Source of the DNA: Leucaena leucocephala
Lineage: Eukaryota; Streptophyta; Magnoliopsida; Fabales; Fabaceae
Direction: 5' to 3'
Assembly (NCBI GenBank): GCA_037074615.1
Contig: CM073560.1
Location: 5,339,501 to 5,403,500, forward strand
DNA length: 64,000 nucleotides
The first letter of the stretch is position 1, and the number at the start of each line of letters is the position of its first letter. The translations under genes and the position numbers were made by a program. Of this stretch, positions 35,746 through 47,214 are shown piece after piece. The notes below the pieces were generated by a model. That model searched no databases and had not been told where the DNA came from. It saw only the letters and a list, made by a program, of their open reading frames with translations.

Positions 35746-36661
35746 AAAAAAATTCACTATATTTTGTACAACGTCTATTATTGATGTGAAGACCAGGAAG
35801 CACAAAACACTAATCCTGATTTTTCTCCAAATCTGATTACAAAGCATGCATAGTAGTCCTAATAGGCATTGAGAACCTCTTAATGATTACAAAGCATTCA
35901 TACTGTTTGTTACAAAATGGTGCCATCACTACCGAACCACGTGCAGTCATACTTCTATGCTGACTCAGCATCCTACTCACATCCTAGCTAACAAAATATC
36001 AAAACAGAGACATTCACATAACAAATGACATACAGAAGAGTAATATAACTAAAAACACATATAAGAGCATGTAAAGAACAATTCTCATGCGTCAATCAGT
36101 AAGCTCCTATTTTCTACTTTTCTTAAACTAAGAACATGAGTTTGACTTTTTATATTCAAAATTACTTTTGTCTTCATTTCATTTTTCATTCTATTCTTTT
36201 TTATTGTGTACCATAAACCTTAGGCATAGTTGAGATCATATTATGCGGCGTAGTAGCTGTGTAGATTGGCTATCTAATAACACTGCTTTTAGTATCAACA
36301 TTGTTCACAGAAAATAAACCCGGTCAATATTCTTTTTCCCTTACTTCTTACTTAAGATGAACCATGCACAAAGCTTCATGCAGAAGTCAAGATGTACATT
36401 TTGTTAATTAAAACGACAATGTATATAAATATTATCGTTAGATGACATTGATTATACCACATTGATTTTGCTCATACAAAAGCAAAGGGGGGTCATAATC
36501 GCCAAAGAAACCCAATTAATTCATTTATAAGATTTAATGAAAATATAAAAAGGAGTTTGGTATCCTAATGATTTCACCCGTTTCAATATTACTACTGCGT
36601 GTACCATGGTTTCATAATATGGCAGAAGAAAAAGAAATCATAAAATCTAAAAAAGCTATAC
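35746..36661. other. Downstream flank of the glyoxalase pseudogene
   Basis: No ORF of note. Around 36295-36312 the minus strand reads GTGAACAATGTTGATAC, which could be a decayed last glyoxalase exon (expected to encode FVDNIDFL), but this is weak. Confidence 0.3.
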
Positions 36662-39600
36662 CGTCTTCCAACCATCAGGATCTAAGCATGCTGTTATTTT
36701 TGTGTTGATGCCAGGTAATGGTCCAGGTTCCCGAGTAATCTTTCCTCCAACAAGTTTAATAGCTTCAGCAGTCCTGTACACATCATCCGTACCTATTGCA
36801 ATATGCAAAGGGAGAATAAAAGAACATGACTAAATACAAAAAAGCAATCTTCAAATGAATGGCAAGAAACAGTCACTAAAGAACCGATGGGTAACATATT
36901 TGAAGAAAATCCGATAACAAAACCCTAGATATTTCTGTTAATACTTCATTAAGAAAATAAAATCTAAAATCTTAATAGAGTATACGTGTAATGGTAAGAA
37001 ATCATTAAAAAAATTTAGCAGATTTAAAAAGTGTTAAAGAATTAAATAGAGGTAGTTCTGCCAACCTGAGCATAACCATTTCCTTTATCATATCCAGTGA
37101 CTCCGTAATTGTAAGTCAATTCCAAAACAGCACTTTTATCTTCAGGACCATAATTTAGCATTGCAATGGTATACTACCAAAGGCAAAATAAATATATTAA
37201 TAAAATAAAATAAAATAACACATTGAAGTATTAAAAACAATTTAAAGGAAACCAAATGAACGAAAGTATTAAATAAGGAGATGGGAAAAAAGTTTTGATC
37301 CATCAAAGAAAGAAAGATGCAATCTAAGCGTTGCAGTTCAATTCAGGACTTAAGAGCACAGTACATCATACAGATATTTCATTCCAAATATAAAACAGAA
37401 CAAAAGAAAAAGCCAAGATGTTAGAAGTTAGAACAGAAGATTTGCACAAGATTATGGATAAGTAACTGAAAAAAGGCAAATAAGATATGTTTTCAAATTA
37501 ACTTTTGGGAAATCACAAAATCCTCAAAACAAGGAGCTTATTCTGTTAGTTGTTCAGAAACTGGTATTTCCGAGTCGCTGGTGAAGTCAAAGACCAGGGG
37601 CACCAGCAATGTACAAGACCTTGATGGCTCATAAAAGGAGCCAATCTTCCCCAGTTAACACCTGCTGGCCTAACAATTTTCTTACATATAAGTTGAAATT
37701 CAAATAAGATAAAACAGGTATAAAGAACATCCTTCCATTCTATTTCTAGTCATATTTTGATTCAGTATACCACTGTAAACAGTAGTCTAGAAGGTAAAGT
37801 AACATGACAATCATGCATAAAACAAGTTATTGAAGAATAAAAAAATACCTAAAATAAATGGCAAATACAACCAAAGAACAACACTACTTTTAGAAGTTCG
37901 ACCCCATGGGAGGCATCAATTCAAAGGATTGATATGATTATTTGTATTTGAACAATGACCTATCTCCTGTCCTCAAGCTTAGTTTTTATGCACAGTGAAA
38001 CAGTATCTTGTAGTTTGGGCATTAAAGCCCCAAGATCTGATATAAACTCTAATAATCTTACCTCTTGGGTATTAGGCATGCCAATCATAGATCATGCAAT
38101 TAATTGACATGATAGAAAGGATGCAACAATACCTTTTGCTCAGGATTATCTCGTGTACAAAGAAGTTCCATACCAAAAGCCTAAACGGTAAGCAACCATG
38201 TAAGTGACTAAATTCAGTGTAAAGAAAATCATAAGGTGTTCAATCAATCATAAAAAAGAATTCACCTCACCTTCTCATAAAATTCTGTGGAACGATTAAG
38301 ATCACCTACTCCAAGCATTACTTGGCACAAAGGCTCGGGAGAGGGACCTCTTTGCAATATCCATCTGGATCTTCAATGAAAGCAATAACTGTGCTGCCTC
38401 CCTTAACAGGACTAGGCTCTCTAGTTATTTTGCCACTCTTAGCTCTGATGAGTTCTACGGTCTTTTCAACCTGATAGATGATAGTGAGGATTAAAAAAGA
38501 CAAAAAATCAACCCTAGACGTTGCTTTAGGGCATCAAGAGAAAGGAAGTTCTGAACAATAATCAAAACTGTGCCACAAATCCTCACCAAATCCCTAAGAG
38601 GAGTGGAAAACAAAACAGATAGGTGCAGCTACGGACTAGTACATACATGAGGGTATAAAAAGCAATCAGAACAGGACCCATTATAAGAAGTCAAAGATGC
38701 TCATAAAAGATAGAGGGGAGAAGTTAAGCAAACGTACATCATCAACAGCAATGCCAAAATGGCCAAATCCATTCCCAATATCATATGCATCAACCCCATA
38801 ATCTGAAACATAATTAGATAACAATCATAGGGGAAAACTTCGTATCTACCAATTATCAGAAGGCGGTTAGGAAGTTGCAGTTTTTCAGATCTTAAATATT
38901 CTTCCAGACACTTACTGTACGTCAGTTCAATAACGGAGTGTGCATCTTCAGGCCCAAATCCAAGAAAGGCGTTCGTGTATCTCTCCTCTGGTATATCACG
39001 TTTTCTCAGCAGCTTCATTCCCAGGCACTCTGTATAAAATCTGAAATTGCCAGGCAGGTTTTTCTTTCAATAATTACTCTGCAGAGGTTTTTTTTTTTTT
39101 TTTTCACCCGGTTTACCGGAACTTTGCCTCGACTACATCCGGATCCGACCCACATCGCGCACCTCGCTATGGTGGGTGAGCCTCCCAATAGGAATTTTCT
39201 GTATACGCCAATGCTCGAATTCGAGACCTCGCTTAAGCGATACCAAGTCGCTTACTACTAGGACCAACCCCATTGGTTACTCTGCAGAGTTGATTCAAGA
39301 GAATACTACACTAATAATGATTAGCATGTATGTATGTATGTATTATGATATACTTGGTCCTGTCCAAATCCCCAACACGATATACAACATGAAGCATTCT
39401 TCGCTTGTCCTGTTTGACCCACTCTAGAACGTCTTCTGTTGTAGCAGCTTTGGTTGCTTGGAACACACTCCTTGATGCCATTACTCTCGTACAGTTACCA
39501 ACTAGTCTCAATGGCTTTGATGCTTTCAAGCTAGATCTATTGTTCTGTGAAACAACTGAATGGCAACCCAAAATAATTACAATTACAATTCATGAAATAA

Positions 39601-40039
39601 TACAGTAATGTTCAATCAAATTAATATGCTGCAGGCAGCACATTGTACAATTTAAAGTAGATAAAATAGCAATAGAAATGAATTTGAATACAGCAATTGG
39701 AAAGTCCAACTCCCAAATAATGGAAGTTCTATTCTGTTACATCAACAACTTTTTGTCAAAGGAAAAAAAATGAAGGTCGATTTTTAATAGAATTCGCCAA
39801 ATAGATCCATGACTGAAGCAAAGAGACTCGTCTATTGGCTTATTTGACTATTCACAAACCAAGAAGCATCCGATTACAATGCGTCTCAAGATTCCATGAA
39901 AGCCAAGAAATTTAGCCATAAATGAATGGATTTTCACAAGGGGCCACCAAAAGAACAGAACTTACCGAAAACCTGACGAGAAAAGGAGGCGCCGTGAAGT
40001 GTTTTAAACGTAGAGATTGAAGGCGGAGAGAGAGGCCAT
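36662..40039 (-). pseudogene. GLXI: Two-domain glyoxalase I (lactoylglutathione lyase), chloroplast type, multiply disrupted
   Basis: Exons: 40039-39966, 39555-39354, 39040-38916, 38802-38738, 38470-38271, 38180-38133, 37173-37066, 36802-36662. Blocks such as RRMLHVVYRVGDLDRT, CLGMKLLRKRDIPEERYTNA, GFGHFGIAVDD, GKITREPSPVKGGSTVIAF, PEDKSAVLELTYNYGVTGYD and ITACLDPDGW identify the plant enzyme that isomerises the methylglyoxal-glutathione hemithioacetal to S-lactoylglutathione. Lesions: TAA at 40006-40004 after 11 codons of a transit-peptide-like exon. 13 bases are missing at 38356/38357, removing KFEL after EDPDGY and shifting the frame, although the exon would otherwise be exactly 71 codons. 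The exon 8 acceptor reads AT instead of AG at 36804-36803. The last exon was not found. Introns are retained, so it is a decayed duplicate, not a retrocopy. Confidence 0.85.
39074..39289 (-). mobile_element. tRNA-derived SINE (family A) in glyoxalase intron 2
   Basis: The body at 39087-39276 reads on the minus strand with CTAGTAGTAAGCGACTTGG (A-box-like) and GAGGTCTCGAATTCGAGC (B-box-like). A body with GGTCGGATCCGGATGTAGTC follows, ending in an A tail (T run on plus, 39088-39104). It is flanked by a perfect 13-bp repeat TTACTCTGCAGAG (39074-39086, 39277-39289). The boundary is therefore secure, and it defines the family that also occurs at 7131-7315 and 40954-41058. Confidence 0.9.
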
Positions 40040-40650
40040 GGGAATCACTCTCTCACCAGAGAGCGTAGAGTGAGGTCAAAGCTCGATAAGCTTACTTTGA
40101 TTTTGAAGTTTCCTTATCATAATCCCATCAATGAGACTAGAATAACGAAGGTGATGTGATCTAACTGTAATTTGGGTCCTATGTTAGATGCATTTGTCGT
40201 TGTTTTCGTTAAAATCTCTCAATGCCACACGCTGGACAGTACGTGATTCTTATTTGCCATTTCTTCCAATTGATTTGCCTCTCTGGATTTTAATTTTAAT
40301 TATAATCATTATATGAAACAAAATAATGATTTTCTAAACATTTATCCAAAACATAAATAAAAACGGCAAAATTAGTTATTCTTACTTTCGGATTGATTTC
40401 ATTTTTTTTAAAAAAAATCCTAATTAAATCTAGTTAAAATAATAAAATTTAAATTCATGAAATATTTTTAACAAATCTTTAATCAACTCAAGCGGTTTTA
40501 TTAGGAATTTCAGAATTTTAAAAAAGAAAATTGAAGATTGGTATACGCATGTATTTCGGTTTTATTCTTTCAAAGAATTTAATTGAAATTTCCCCTTTGT
40601 TTTATGTTTTTGTTTTGGTTACTTTTGCTTGTTTGCCAATTACCTTTTAG
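40040..40650. other. Upstream flank of the glyoxalase pseudogene
   Basis: No gene recognised. It probably includes the former promoter. AT-rich beyond 40300. Confidence 0.4.
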
Positions 40651-42060
40651 AATATAATTCTTGCAAAGAAAGAAAAAGCAAAAGCAAAAACAAAAACAAA
40701 AGCATAAAAGAAGCAAAATTCAATTAAAATAATCAAAACTAAAAAGCAGGCCTACATTTATCTTGATTTCTTTTACAACAGCGGGGCATTACCGTCTTCT
40801 AATAACATTAGCAAAAATCCTTAATAACTTTCATTAAGAATTTGTTAAAAGTGTAAGTTTAAAACAAAGATTATAAGATTCCTGAAAGAAGCAAAAAATA
40901 TTGCAGGAAATCAAAATTTCTCCTCTTTTGTCCATTCAAGAAGCTATTCATTCTCACCGTTGGGAGACTCACCCACTATATCCAGATACGCAATGCGGGT
41001 TAGATCTGGATATAGTCGGGGCAAAACTTCGGTGAACCGGGTGAGCAACAAAAAAAAAGAAGCTATTCATTCATCCGATGCACCGCGAAATTGTCATTTT
41101 AAAATAACTTTTCCTCTAAATTTTAGTTAGAAAAAAATTTAAAATAAATAATAATATTTATCTAAAAAAAATTAAATTAAACTATAGTTTAAAATTAAAA
41201 TTTTAGATAAACTTATGAGACTAACTTTTAGAATAGTAAAAGAGTTTATAAACTATTCAATTACTATTTTATCTTTATTTTTTCTTACACTATCTCTTAT
41301 CTCTCATCTCTCATCTCTTCTTTTTACCTACTCTCATCTCTCTTCTCTTTTCTCTCCTTTTTTCTCTTTCCTCTTTCCTCTATCTTTTCTACCCTCTATC
41401 TTCTCTATTTTATCTTTAGAATATAATTCTTGCAAAGAAAGAAAAAGCAAAAGCAAAAACAAAAACAAAAGCATAAAAGAAGCAAAATTCAATTAAAAAT
41501 AATCAAAACTAAAAATCTGGCCTACATTTATCTAGATTTGTTTTACAACAGAGGGGCATTACCGTCTTCTAATAACATTAACAAAAATCCTTAATAAGGA
41601 CTCTTAACTTTCATTAAGAATTTGTTAAAAGTGTAAGTTTAAAACAAAGATTAGAAGATTCCTGAAAAGAAGCAAAAAAATATTGCAGGAAATCAAAATT
41701 TCTCTTCTTTTGTCCATTCAAGAAGCTATTCATTCATCCGAAAGCCACGAAATCGTAATTTTAAAATGACTTTAAATTTTAGAATAAAAAAATTTAAAAT
41801 AAATAATAATATTTATTCAAAAAAAAATTTAGACTAGATCATAGTTTAAAATTAAAATTTTAGATAAACTATTGAAACTAGTTTCTAAAATAGTAAAAGA
41901 GTTTATAAATTATCCAATTACTATTTTACCCTTATTTTTTCTTACACCATCTCTCCTCTCTCCTCTCTCCTTTCTACCTACTCTCGTCTCTACCTTCTCT
42001 CATCTTTTATTTCTCTTTTATACTCTCTCTTCTCTCATATCTCTTATTTTTAATAAAATT
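40651..42060. repeat. Tandem duplication (units from 40651 and 41420), first unit with a SINE fragment
   Basis: Both units start AATATAATTCTTGCAAAG, contain an (AAAGCA)-rich stretch, AGGAAATCAAAATTTCTC and GTCCATTCAAGAAGC, and end in a C/T-rich tract. The spacing is 769 bp. Unit 1 contains a SINE fragment at 40954-41058 which unit 2 lacks; the empty site is at 41722-41735. Small substitutions distinguish the units. Confidence 0.8.
40940..41072 (+). mobile_element. 5'-truncated SINE (family A)
   Basis: 105 bp (40954-41058) matching the 3' half of the family A SINE, with GTTAGATCTGGATATAGTC and CTTCGGTGAACCGGGTGAG, then an A tail. It is flanked by a perfect 14-bp repeat GAAGCTATTCATTC at 40940-40953 and 41059-41072. 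The uninterrupted target is kept in the neighbouring tandem unit at 41722-41735. Confidence 0.85.
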
Positions 42061-42970
42061 ATATATTTTGTAGTAATTTTTTAATTATAATTTTTTTTTA
42101 ATAATAACTATCTAAATATTCATTTATTTAAAACTATTTTTTATAAGCTCTTTTTTAAAAAAATTAAATTGTGTAAAAAAATTTTTTCATAAATTATTTT
42201 TTTAACTCTTATCCAAATAAATTGATTATTTAGCACCCTAGCTTCTCTTGTGTGTGAATTATTGGAAAACGTGATCCACAGTTGTTATTTTAATTTTATT
42301 TTAATTATTTCTAAATTTTAACTTAAAATAACTATTTTCCTATAACCTCTTAACATAAAATAACTCCATCACTATTTTCCTATAACCTCTTAACATAAAA
42401 TAACTCCGTCTTTATAATTCTTTAACTGAATAACTCTCAAGAATTGAGGATTGTTAACTCAAATGTCAATGGCTAAATTAATAATTGAGAGAAATCATGA
42501 TTCAAACATTATATTTTTCCTCTTATTACCAATGTCTCATATCTCGGATCAAATGACTCTATTATCATGTTATATTTTAAAGAATTAACTATACATTTAA
42601 GATGGTCTTTTTATCAATTTAAAATAGTTTAAATCATTTGATGAACTTTTTCTCTTACTTTGCATACCTTTAATTAACCCTCTTATTAATCAACAAAGGG
42701 CTTCATTCTTGTGACTCTAATAACAATGATTATTAATTATCATTATATTAAATTGATTTCTCTATATATCTTGTATTTAAAAATATATGAAATATGAATA
42801 TATGTAAAACTTATTTTTCTTTTTCACCATTGTTTTATTTTCACATATTTTTGTTGATATTTTTCATATATATATATATATATATATTGAATATATTATA
42901 TATAGCCATTTATATAACTGCAAACTATAACTACTTTTTTCCCAAAGGTTATCCCTTATATAAGTGCAGT
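42061..42970. other. AT-rich intergenic DNA with a short tandem repeat
   Basis: No gene recognised. A unit of about 45 bp beginning ACTATTTTCCTATAACCTC is repeated at about 42330-42410. An (AT)n tract lies at about 42866-42889. Confidence 0.4.
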
Positions 42971-42973
42971 TTG

Positions 42974-43345
42974 CACAGCTGGAAAAAAGCATTTCAACAC
43001 CGGTTGAAAATGGCATTCAACATCGCACACACAACCGGTGTAGAAACGGACCGTGTAAAAAGTCAGATATTTTACACCGGTCCTACAATCGGTGTAGAAT
43101 GTATAATTTTTTACACCGGACTAAATTTTAAATCGGTTCACATTTACATCCGGTGTAATAATTTTAACATCTGCACCGGTTGAATATTGGGACGGTGTAA
43201 ATTTTTAAATTTTTAACACCGGTTGAATATTGGGACGGTGTAAATTTTTAAATTTTTAACACCGGTTGAATATTGGGACGGTGTAGATGTTATTAAATTT
43301 AATTTATATATGTTCTTACTACACCGGTGGGTATGTACCTCCGAT
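42974..43345. repeat. CACTA subterminal motif array, left end
   Basis: About a dozen copies of ACACCGGT or its close variants in both orientations, probably the binding sites of an element-encoded TNPA-like factor (known function in En/Spm, inferred here). 43182-43285 is a tandem array of a 43-bp unit, each unit carrying two oppositely oriented motifs. Confidence 0.8.
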
Positions 43346-43563
43346 GTAGATGTTATTAAATTTATATTTGATAGATTTCGTTGGCCTGAAGCTTCAGAAG
43401 TAAACTGCCCAAATGTAATATATGACTCAATCATCGATCATCATCAGTTCAAGATGCCAGAGACATATATAATTCAATTGCTCATTATATTATTCATTGA
43501 ATAAAACTCAATACAAAAATGCTACAATTTGAACAGAAAAATGTATTCAGTGAAAGACAAATA

Positions 43564-46441
43564 CTATTGAGAAGGAAGGATTTGAACAAAAAACTCTGCC
43601 CACCGATTACGCAGGTCCTCAATATCTTGGTCAGGAAATGGATCAGGTTGTTCAAACATCTGAAATATGAAATCAAAATCAAAGAAATTAAGGCATTACT
43701 AATTTAGATTAGATTGACAATTAAGAAATATGAAATCATTCAAAATATAATTTTACCTCCCCACTTAGGTCAATCCTATTTGCCAAGATAATATTGACCA
43801 TGTGTCTGACTATGTAGAAGCCGCACAAGTTGCTTTCTCTGGGTTGCCTTCGACTCTGTAATGTTAACAAGAGAAAAATTATTTCTCATCATCAAAACGG
43901 GGAACCTAGCTAACACCTAATATATACTTTTATTACCATCGGTGTGATCCATTCAGGGTCCCTCACCAAATTAGCGTGCTTAAGGCCCCTTGCAATTGCG
44001 AATGTCCTCATAGCCCTATGACCAAAGTTAACAAGTTAGTAACCCATTTATCACACAGATCATTGTGTATAGAAGAGAACTCACGTACGTGTTCATGATC
44101 TTCCTAACATCCACCGAGGGCTTGTAATGGAGGGAGCATAAGAAGAAAACTTTATAGCTATGCTTACATAGGATGACAAGTTGCCAATGATTGCTGTAGA
44201 GATTAGTTAAAAGAAAATGAGTATTATAATTAAGCAACTACAAAACTAGTATATATAAAATAAAATGAAACATTATTATTCTTACTCATGCATATATGGT
44301 GCGAAGAAACAATCAATATCGGTTTCACCGAGCCTCTCTGAAATGTATGCAAGTCTCGAAGATTGAGAGGTCCCTTTAGCATAAATCTGAATTGGGCATA
44401 GGAATCCGAACTTTTTTTGTTTGCCCTTGGAGGAAACCAACTCAGCTTGCATGTACCTACAGGCAATGCATGCACGACATTAGTTGTAAGACTTGAACTT
44501 TGTTATTACATATATTTACATTTAAATTATACTTACATCAAAAACACTTGGATGCAGCCGGAGGTCAGTTCTTCCTTGGGAGTGATCAGAGATTTGACGT
44601 CCGCATGATCCAGGAAGGCCGGTGCCCCCATGTTGCCCACAACTGAATCCATAGGCAACGCGTCCACATGGAATGTTTTGTCATATGCCATTAGGATCAC
44701 ACGTTGCATGGCATTCAAAGCGGGAGGGGTGGGAAGTTGGTCGGGGGATGAGGCGACGTGATCCGAAACAAGATGCTTTGGCCACAATATGAAAGTCCCT
44801 TTTGCTTGGCTCACTGTCTTCACCTCATCAGTGGGAATTGGGACAAGAGCATCTCCAATTAGCACTGCTTCAACTGTCACCCTTAATTGATCGTCCTGAA
44901 TTTGGACGTGGTGAACAGTAGTTGCCCCTAGGCTATGGATGGAGCCACGTGCCACTAAGCGTCTAAGAGAATCCTCAACATATAGATCACAATGTTCTGC
45001 ATCCTCTGACAGCGGCAAGCAACAACTCCCCTTAGTGCTTTGACGGACTGCAGTTGAGGGCGGGAGGGGATCAGTTGGCTCTTGCTGCCTTGATGTCATC
45101 ATGGACAACATTTCTTCCTTCATCTTTGCGAACCCCTCTTGTAATCGCGCCTCAATTGAAGCTTCTGCTTGTGCCCTAGCCTCTATCCAAGCCTCTTCCT
45201 TAGCCTCTGCCCTTATGGTGGAGAGCAAGGATGCCAACTCTGCCCTCGGCACCACATGTGGGGAACGTATTTGAGATGCTCCAAAGTAATCTCTTATACC
45301 CACACCTCTTCCAACTCCCCTGACACGGCCCCCATGTTCTTGTTTCCCAGTGGCAACAGTCAAGATGTCATTCCTACCATCTGACTTGAAGGATCCATGG
45401 GACTCTTGTTGTTTAAGATCACTCTATAACATAGAAAGAACAACAAACATAAGGAAAATGATATAATTATATATAGTCTACTATCACAAAATAATGCAAG
45501 TAGTGCTTACAATTTTTTCAGCAATCATGCGAGCATTGTCGCTTGTAAAAGCTCCGCTCTTTCTTTGGCGAGCGTACAACCATTTTTCTTCGCGACGTAT
45601 CGGAGAGGGGGGGTCAAGAAGAACACTAGGATCCGACCCAGCACTTTCTTCTAACCTCTTCCTCTTGGCCCCCAACAACTCTCTTTCTGCCTTCGCGTAA
45701 CCCCCTCGAGACATTGTGTGGGGGCAATCATTCTTAAGGGCGTATTCAATCGCTTTTGCTCTTTTTTCCTACAAGACATGAAGTATTTAAAATCAATACA
45801 TATGATACTCTGATACGTTTTCTGCAACCACATACAAAAGGATACACTCACCATTGCTACTGGCGTGGTCCGATTCCTAACAAATTGTTCCCACGCAGCT
45901 TCGTCAATGAATTGATACTTGCTGCATGGAGAAGGTTGAGGATGACCACTTCTGTCCTGTCCATGCAGATACTGACGAGCTAGTTGTGTCTTGAATGCCC
46001 TCCAACGCTCACAGCAATAAGACAACGTCTTCTTCTTCAAGAACTCATTGTTGGGCACATCGTAAGTGAGCTGCAATGTTTGCCATTGAAAGCAGAGTAA
46101 TCAACAAACAGTTGTGTATTTGGTATTGCTCTGCATGCAATATTAGATAGTTCCTATACCCGGATAGTGTCCCAAATTTGATTCTTCACGCGATCATCCA
46201 CAGCATCCCAAGTCAAATAGGTGATGCTAGGCTTGTTGCGTGCTAGGAGGCTGACAAAACTTACGTACTTTGTCCTGTGTTCACCAGTTGGGTTCCAGTT
46301 TCTGTCAAACTCTATCGGAAGCAGTTTCCCCTCTATCCTGTCCTTCGTAATGTCTTTCAAACGAGTCGCACTTCTGCCCTTCCTTTGCTTAGTGGCGCTT
46401 GGAGCATCGCCAGCCTCAATCTGAGTAACTCTATCCTCCAT
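43564..46441 (-). CDS. CACTA ORF1: En/Spm transposase-like, DUF8039-like and Ulp1-protease-like fusion, 9 exons
   Basis: Exons: 46441-46160, 46070-45852, 45768-45511, 45423-44537, 44456-44286, 44193-44089, 44015-43937, 43855-43757, 43659-43564, all with GT-AG ends and consistent phase, giving 731 aa. The N terminus (about 1-250: LPIEFDRNWNPTGE, IWDTIRLTYDVP, TMSRGGYAKAERE) is like plant En/Spm-type transposase family proteins. A helical, Glu/Ala-rich stretch and a region like DUF8039 follow (about 270-540). The C-terminal quarter is a C48 (Ulp1) fold: NHWQLVIL (catalytic His), then QPRESNLCGFYIV (Gln and catalytic Cys). The usual Asp in the YYLDSL-like motif reads Cys (VFFLCSLHYKP). The protein may bind the ACACCGGT motifs, and its protease part may be inactive; both are inferences. 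Confidence 0.8.
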
Positions 46442-46825
46442 ATTCCTATGTACGCAATAACAACATCAAAAACATTGAAAACAGACTTAACCCTTTTTCC
46501 CTCAACCCGTCAGAACACACAAAACTTGTTCCTTTAGCAGTTATGAATGGAAAGATGTGCCAGCATTCATCAGGAAAAATAGAAAACCTAGATTAAACGA
46601 ACATAAAAATGGCATCGCACGTACACAGGGAAAAAAATGCAGAGAACACGTACACTTACGGAATAGCAGAACGAGAGAGGTGACAGAGAAGAACGACTGA
46701 CCGAGCACGGAGAAGCCTCGCGAGAACCACAGAGCACGATGAGCGGCGATAAAAAAGAGTATGTGAGAAAGGAGAAGATTGAAGGTCATCGCGCCAAGAG
46801 GCGGGTTAAAAAAATGAATATAAAC

Positions 46826-47040
46826 ATTTAACACCGGTTGTAAATAATTCTAACCCGGTCAAAACATAAACGACGTAAAAGTGAAACATTTTACACCGTC
46901 TAATTTTAACAACCAGTGTCAAAAATAAACATCGATAATTATAACACCGGATAAAGTATAACCCGGTGTAAAATCGAACAATAAATTATTATTAGACGTG
47001 ACCTGTTACACCGAATATCACTTAAGACCGGTGTTAAATG
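46826..47040. repeat. Internal ACACCGGT-type motif array between ORF1 and TNP2
   Basis: About eight motif copies or variants (ACACCGGT, ACCCGGTGT, GACCGGTGTT and ACACCGTC types) in both orientations. They lie between the start of ORF1 and the end of TNP2, so they overlap the ORF1 promoter region. Such motifs are normally confined to the ends of CACTA elements. Confidence 0.75.
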
Positions 47041-47214
47041 TTGTAGTTTTTTTTTAAAACTTCACCACCTTATAATATCATCCCATCCTTAGCGTCACAA
47101 CATTCTTATCAGAACAAGAATCTGTCTCTGTTATTATTACATCAAAATCATATACGCAATCATTACAAGAAACTTAAAATTGCATGTTTAGACTAAACAA
47201 GAAACACATAGAAA

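Noticed and set aside
39176..39427. Plus-strand ORF across glyoxalase exon 2 and its intron
   Set aside because: Runs over the SINE and antisense to a recognised exon.
43182..43285. CRISPR-like array
   Set aside because: Direct 43-bp repeats without unique spacers inside a plant CACTA end; an ordinary tandem repeat.
45169..46537. Plus-strand ORFs across the CACTA ORF1
   Set aside because: Shadows of the minus-strand exons, which have matching splice phases and known domains.
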